Shown in pieces: positions 32,666 to 36,081 of a stretch of 36,081 bases of DNA. The DNA comes from Martinezella calliandrae (GTDB taxonomy: Bacteria; Pseudomonadota; Alphaproteobacteria; Rhizobiales; Rhizobiaceae). A model generated the notes under the pieces. That model was not told the DNA's origin and searched no databases. It worked only from the letters and a program-made list of their open reading frames with translations. Where the stretch lies: the NCBI RefSeq assembly GCF_030272695.1, contig NZ_JARFYN010000065.1, forward strand, positions 1 to 36,081. Reading direction: 5' to 3'. Positions within the stretch are counted from its first letter, which is position 1. Every line of letters begins with the position of its first letter. Position numbers and translations under genes: made by a program.

Positions 32666-33667
32666 TCATTCAATCTTCACGAGTATCTTTCCGATCTGGT
32701 CATTCGAGTCCATGAAACGGTGAGCTTCCACAATCTGGTCCAAAGCAAAAATTTTGCCGACAACCGGTTTCAAGGTGCCGTCACTCAGATGTTTGAAAAT
32801 ATAATCTTTCGCCTTCTTCAGGGTTTCTGGGTCTCGGAAAAGTTCCGGGAAAGCCCAGCCTCGAAATGTGAGGGCTTTGGACATGGTTGGCCAAACCGGA
32901 AAGGGGGTCGGTCGCTGGTCTAGCAGACCGTAGGCGAAGTAGATCCCCTGATAGGCAGCGCTCTGGGCCAGCGCCTGGATACTGCTTCCTAGTACGGGAT
33001 CGAAGATGATCCTGGCGCCCTTACCATTGGTGATTTCCGCTGCCCGTTCAACGATGTCTTCATCCGTACTCACGATCACATGGTCATAACCTAAGTATAA
33101 AAGATCGGCCGCCTTCTTCGCGGTTCGTGTGATGCCGATGGCTTTGCCGCCTTCGGCCTTCACTATTTCCATTGCCGCAATTGCGGTGCTGCTGCTTGCC
33201 GCCGGCAGCATGACGAAATCGCCATGAGCAACATTCGCTATGTGGACCAGGGCGCCGTAGGCGGTGAGGTACTGCATCCAGACGGATGCGCCCTGTTCTG
33301 GCGTCAGATGATCGGGATAAACGCCAAGCGACGTTACGGGTACGACAGCGACTTCGCCATAGACTCCATGACGGCTGAAGCTGAAATTGGGGATGGTGTT
33401 AAACACCTTTCCAATCAGCTTTTCGTCCACCCCGGGACCCACGGCTTCGACCACGCCGGCGGCCTCGTAACCGAGCTTTGACGGAAACTCGGGCTGAATG
33501 ACGTAGTGCCCCTGACGGAAAAGCGCTTCCGCCCGATTGAGTGCGAAAGCTTTGATACGAAGGCGTACTTCATCTTTCCCTGGCTCCGGGATCGGGAGGT
33601 CTTCGACCTGCAGAACCTCTGGTCCCCCAAGCCGATGGAACTGCACAAATTTTGCTGTTTTCAACAT
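32666..33667 (-). CDS. Quinone-oxidoreductase-type MDR zinc-independent dehydrogenase
   Basis: 333 residues of the medium-chain dehydrogenase/reductase superfamily, quinone oxidoreductase branch. The N-terminal GroES-like domain has LGGPEVLQVEDLPIPEPGKD and LGYEAAGVVEAVGPGVDE; the zinc-binding Cys/His pattern of alcohol dehydrogenases is not present. The Rossmann domain has VMLPAASSSTAIAAMEIVKA in place of the usual GGVG loop. It probably reduces quinones or activated alkenes with NADPH. ATG 33667 follows AGGAGACC. It lies 107 bases downstream of the SDR gene in the same direction and may share its TetR control. Confidence 0.88.
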   Translation of the reverse strand: MLKTAKFVQFHRLGGPEVLQVEDLPIPEPGKDEVRLRIKAFALNRAEALFRQGHYVIQPEFPSKLGYEAAGVVEAVGPGVDEKLIGKVFNTIPNFSFSRHGVYGEVAVVPVTSLGVYPDHLTPEQGASVWMQYLTAYGALVHIANVAHGDFVMLPAASSSTAIAAMEIVKAEGGKAIGITRTAKKAADLLYLGYDHVIVSTDEDIVERAAEITNGKGARIIFDPVLGSSIQALAQSAAYQGIYFAYGLLDQRPTPFPVWPTMSKALTFRGWAFPELFRDPETLKKAKDYIFKHLSDGTLKPVVGKIFALDQIVEAHRFMDSNDQIGKILVKIE

Positions 33668-33774
33668 CTGGTCTCCTGACGCATTGCATGCCGCAATGTC
33701 TCAACACTGATCGCAATTTCGGGTTCTCATTCGAGCGTGGCAGGCCGCTGACATCAGCGACAGCCGCTGGCTAA

Positions 33775-34518
33775 TCACCAAGGCAGTGCGCCCTGGGCGT
33801 TCGAGAAGGTGCCCGTAGGGCTGTCCGTTCCGAGCAAAGCGACCCGCACCGGCTCGCGCGCTGTGTCCTCGACAGATCCGCCATATTCGCTCATGTCCGT
33901 GGCAGTAAGACCCGGGCGGACAGCATGAACCTTGACGTTGGTGCCTTCGAGTTCGATCGCGAGCGCTTGCGTAACCGCATTCAAAGCACTCTTTGAAGCG
34001 GTGTATGTGCTCGTATATTGGCGAAGCGGGTGTGAATGATCGCTGTTCAGCGTCAGAGAACCGGCCGCGCTGGATATGTTTATGATCTTTGCCGCCGGCG
34101 CCTCGCGAAGGAGCGGCAGCATAGTTTGCGTGACAGCGACGACGCCAAAAACGTTTGCGGCGAATACCGTCTTGAGCTCATCTAAATCGACGACAGACAA
34201 CCGCGTTTCCACCATAATCTGAGCATTGCTGCGAGCCGGATCGCCGCCATGCCCAACACCTGCGTTGTTCACGAGAACATCAAGCCGGCCAAACGTATCG
34301 CGGATACGCGCCTCGGCCTGCGCAATCGAGGCCTCGTTGGTGACGTCAAGCTGAACCGTCTGGGCGTCAGGCCCAACGCTTTGAACGATGTTCTCGCCTG
34401 CTTCAAATCGGCGCGCGCCAATGAGTACGGTGAAACCTTGCTGCGCCAGATCTTTCGCGATCTGCAGGCCGATCCCTTTGTTTGCTCCGGTGACGAGCGC
34501 GACTGGTTTGTTATGCAT
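33775..34518 (-). CDS. Short-chain dehydrogenase/reductase (SDR)
   Basis: 247-residue classical SDR. The cofactor loop is TGANKGIG (residues 10-17), NNAG is in VLVNNAGVG, the catalytic Ser is in INISSAAGSL, and YTASK supplies Tyr and Lys. An Arg-Arg pair after the second strand (GARRFEAGE) suggests NADP(H) preference. The substrate is not evident; carbonyl reductase-like SDRs of this kind often reduce reactive aldehydes or quinones. ATG 34518 follows a GGAG signal. It is divergent from the TetR gene, with two palindromic sites between them, so TetR repression is likely. Confidence 0.9.
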   Translation of the reverse strand: MHNKPVALVTGANKGIGLQIAKDLAQQGFTVLIGARRFEAGENIVQSVGPDAQTVQLDVTNEASIAQAEARIRDTFGRLDVLVNNAGVGHGGDPARSNAQIMVETRLSVVDLDELKTVFAANVFGVVAVTQTMLPLLREAPAAKIINISSAAGSLTLNSDHSHPLRQYTSTYTASKSALNAVTQALAIELEGTNVKVHAVRPGLTATDMSEYGGSVEDTAREPVRVALLGTDSPTGTFSNAQGALPW

Positions 34519-34562
34519 TTGTGATTTCTCCGTTTGAACTTGGCAAACACGATCCTTCGTGC

Positions 34563-34615
34563 CATATACGGAACGATCGTCCGCTTATGCATATACGGAA
34601 TCATATTCCGCTTAT
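34563..34615. promoter_or_regulatory. Two tandem TetR-type operator palindromes
   Basis: Between the SDR and TetR genes, the unit CATATACGGAA...CCGCTTAT occurs twice with a 27-base period (34563-34588 and 34590-34615). Each unit contains a near-perfect 15-base palindrome: CGGAACGATCGTCCG at 34569-34583 and CGGAATCATATTCCG at 34596-34610. Outer arms are conserved and centres differ, as expected for a pair of TetR dimer sites over a divergent promoter. Confidence 0.75.
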
Positions 34616-34628
34616 CAACGGGTAGAAT

Positions 34629-35246
34629 TTGTCAGAGAGGATAGAATCATCGAGCGCGGTTAAGACCAAGGCGGCCGGCCGGCGCCGGCGAGCCGACGCG
34701 CAGCGGAACATTGGCTCGCTTATTCAAACCGCGTCGGAGGTTTTTGCCGAGGCCGGAATGGATGTGCCCATACGAGAAATTGCGGACAGGGCGGGGGTCG
34801 GCGTCGGCACACTCTACCGCCATTTTCCGACGCGCTCCGATCTTGTGGTCGCGGTCTTCCGCAGGGAGGTCGACGAGGCCGTCGAGGCAGCGAAGATATT
34901 GGCCGCGCAGCACCCTCCGGGAGAGGCCCTCGAACGATGGGTCGCGCACTATGTGGATTTTATCGCAGCCCACCGTGGGTTGGCGGCGGCGTTCAATTCA
35001 GGCGATCCGGCACTGGAAGGATTGCCCGCACATTTCCAGGAGCGGCTTGGCCCTTTGGTTCAAAACCTTCTGGACGCCGCAGCCGCGAACGGCGACACCC
35101 GGCCCGGGGTGCCGGCGAACGAGCTCCTGCACGGCATCGGGATGTTATGCGTGCCGCCCATGTGCGGCGAGCCAACTGATCCGCAGCGGATGGTCGGGTT
35201 GTTTATGGATGGGTTACGCTATCGTTCCGACAAAGCTGTCGAATAA
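34629..35246 (+). CDS. TetR-family transcriptional repressor
   Basis: 205 residues. The N-terminal HTH is clear: AAGRRRRADAQRNIGSLIQT leads to EVFAEAGMDVPIREIADRAG and then VGVGTLYRHFPTRSDLVVAV. The C-terminal ligand and dimer domain contains WVAHYVDFIAAHRGLAAAF and resembles regulators annotated with a SbtR-like C-terminal domain. Translation probably begins at TTG 34629, since no ATG or GTG precedes the HTH in frame; the ribosome-binding signal is weak, consistent with low expression. It should repress the divergent SDR (and perhaps oxidoreductase) genes through the two palindromes at 34563-34615. Confidence 0.9.
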   Translation: MSERIESSSAVKTKAAGRRRRADAQRNIGSLIQTASEVFAEAGMDVPIREIADRAGVGVGTLYRHFPTRSDLVVAVFRREVDEAVEAAKILAAQHPPGEALERWVAHYVDFIAAHRGLAAAFNSGDPALEGLPAHFQERLGPLVQNLLDAAAANGDTRPGVPANELLHGIGMLCVPPMCGEPTDPQRMVGLFMDGLRYRSDKAVE

Positions 35247-35604
35247 CATCATCGTTCTGCGATGAGCGATGCAAAATGGACTGCTTGTGTCGACATAATG
35301 AGCGACCGATCGCATGATGCGCTCCTCGTCCTCCGGCGCGGTCGCTCTGCCGTGCCGCACCGGCCCTCAAAAGCCGATCACTCCGGGCCAGCCGCCATGT
35401 TCAGCATCACCCAAAACGAACAAGCCCGGCTTAGGGCGTGCGCGTGTCGCATTCGAAACTAGGCGGCCACTTGATCCCTGTTCTCGTCAGGACGGGGTCA
35501 GACGTTCTGATAGGAGGCCGGTTAAAGGGTCCTAATGCTTATTCAAGGAAGAGATTTGAAGAATGGTCATGTTGAGAGCAAGCGCGGGAGATTGATGGTG
35601 CCGC
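35247..35604. other. Convergent gap between TetR and HxlR genes
   Basis: 358 bases lying between two gene 3' ends. A 67-codon plus-strand frame at 35262-35462 shows no family motif. No insertion sequence, RNA gene or strong terminator was recognised. Confidence 0.4.
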
Positions 35605-36024
35605 TCAGGCGCTCTTCCTTGCATCGAACGAACGTTGTGCGGCCTTGATGGCCGACTGATGGGCCATGGCCCATTTTCCTAGAGCCTCAACGGGTGCCCG
35701 CAAAGAGTGTCCAAGTGGCGTTAACTCATAGTCCACTCGCGGAGGGATCGTCGGAAATACCGTTCGGGTAACAAGACCGTCCCGTTCCAATCCTCGTAGG
35801 GTAATCGTGAGCATGTGCTGTGAAATACCAGCCACGTCGCGCTTCAGCTGGTTAAACCGCCGTGGACCGTCACGCAACAACATGACGACGAGCACGCTCC
35901 ACTTATCTCCGACGCGCGCAAGGACTTCGTTAATGCCTGCGCATTCCGCTGGATGATCTGGGATCCCCTCGATGGTCATATTCGTTTGACTGAGTAAGGA
36001 AATTTTGCCTTCTTGCGCGCTCAT
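35605..36024 (-). CDS. HxlR-family transcriptional regulator
   Basis: 139-residue winged-helix protein of the HxlR/MarR-like group. The core is INEVLARVGDKWSVLVVMLL, RRFNQLKRDVAGISQHMLTI, TLRGLERDGLVTRTVFPTIP and VDYELTPLGHSL, all family-typical. Cys28 (HPAECAGIN) sits where redox-sensing members such as YodB, HypR and QorR carry their conserved N-terminal cysteine, so it may sense quinones, aldehydes or disulfide stress. ATG 36024 was taken; Met16 is a possible later start. Its own target is probably a divergent gene beyond the right edge. The nearby quinone-oxidoreductase and SDR genes fit an electrophile-response theme. Confidence 0.9.
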   Translation of the reverse strand: MSAQEGKISLLSQTNMTIEGIPDHPAECAGINEVLARVGDKWSVLVVMLLRDGPRRFNQLKRDVAGISQHMLTITLRGLERDGLVTRTVFPTIPPRVDYELTPLGHSLRAPVEALGKWAMAHQSAIKAAQRSFDARKSA

Positions 36025-36081
36025 GTCGGTCAGCTATTTTAACTTAGATGAAAATTTATACCATCAAAGTGAAGGTAAGTC

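Overview
The window is 36 kb of high-GC DNA from an alphaproteobacterium. It is most likely a Rhizobiales member (Rhizobium, Sinorhizobium or Agrobacterium type), and the gene content suggests an accessory replicon such as a megaplasmid. The grounds are the inositol gene set with a single-ATPase CUT2 transporter, the RpiR and LacI type regulators, and several decayed insertion sequences between gene blocks. This taxonomic call is an inference from gene content; no rRNA or replication gene is present.

Layout. (1) 1-2913, minus strand: the N-terminal 971 residues of a non-ribosomal peptide synthetase that runs off the left edge. It has a formyltransferase domain, half a condensation domain and an adenylation domain. 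(2) 2914-10680: a patchwork of a decayed IS110-type transposase, a lone ectoine synthase gene (ectC), an alpha/beta hydrolase, a GT1 glycosyltransferase, a LacI-type regulator, and relics of iolD, a benzoate-CoA-ligase-type gene and an IS630 transposase. (3) 10685-18970, minus strand: an eight-gene organosulfur operon. Transcription order is msuE, sfnG, an ABC transporter of the branched-chain amino acid (HAAT) type (ATPase, two permeases, binding protein, ATPase), then sfnB. (4) 18971-20178: no intact gene, with a decayed RpiR-type regulator at its right end. (5) 20179-31263, minus strand: an inositol uptake and catabolism operon. Order is CUT2 binding protein, permease, ATPase, hydroxypyruvate-isomerase-like gene, idhA, iolC (fused to a DUF2090 aldolase), iolD, iolB, a tautomerase and iolE. 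A divergent LacI regulator follows at 31466-32458, with three tandem operator-like palindromes in between. (6) 32666-36024: a quinone-oxidoreductase-type enzyme and an SDR, a divergent TetR regulator with two tandem palindromes in the shared promoter, and an HxlR-type regulator.

How the genes work together. The inositol operon covers import and the steps from myo-inositol to a semialdehyde plus dihydroxyacetone phosphate. Only iolA (methylmalonate semialdehyde dehydrogenase) is not in the window. The sulfur operon combines a monooxygenase for a C1 sulfone, its FMN reductase, an SfnB-type flavoprotein and a dedicated importer, so it looks like a self-contained sulfur-scavenging unit.

The best candidates for something under-described are the organosulfur operon with an HAAT transporter inside it, the tautomerase inside the inositol operon, and the exact triple operator in front of the inositol transporter.
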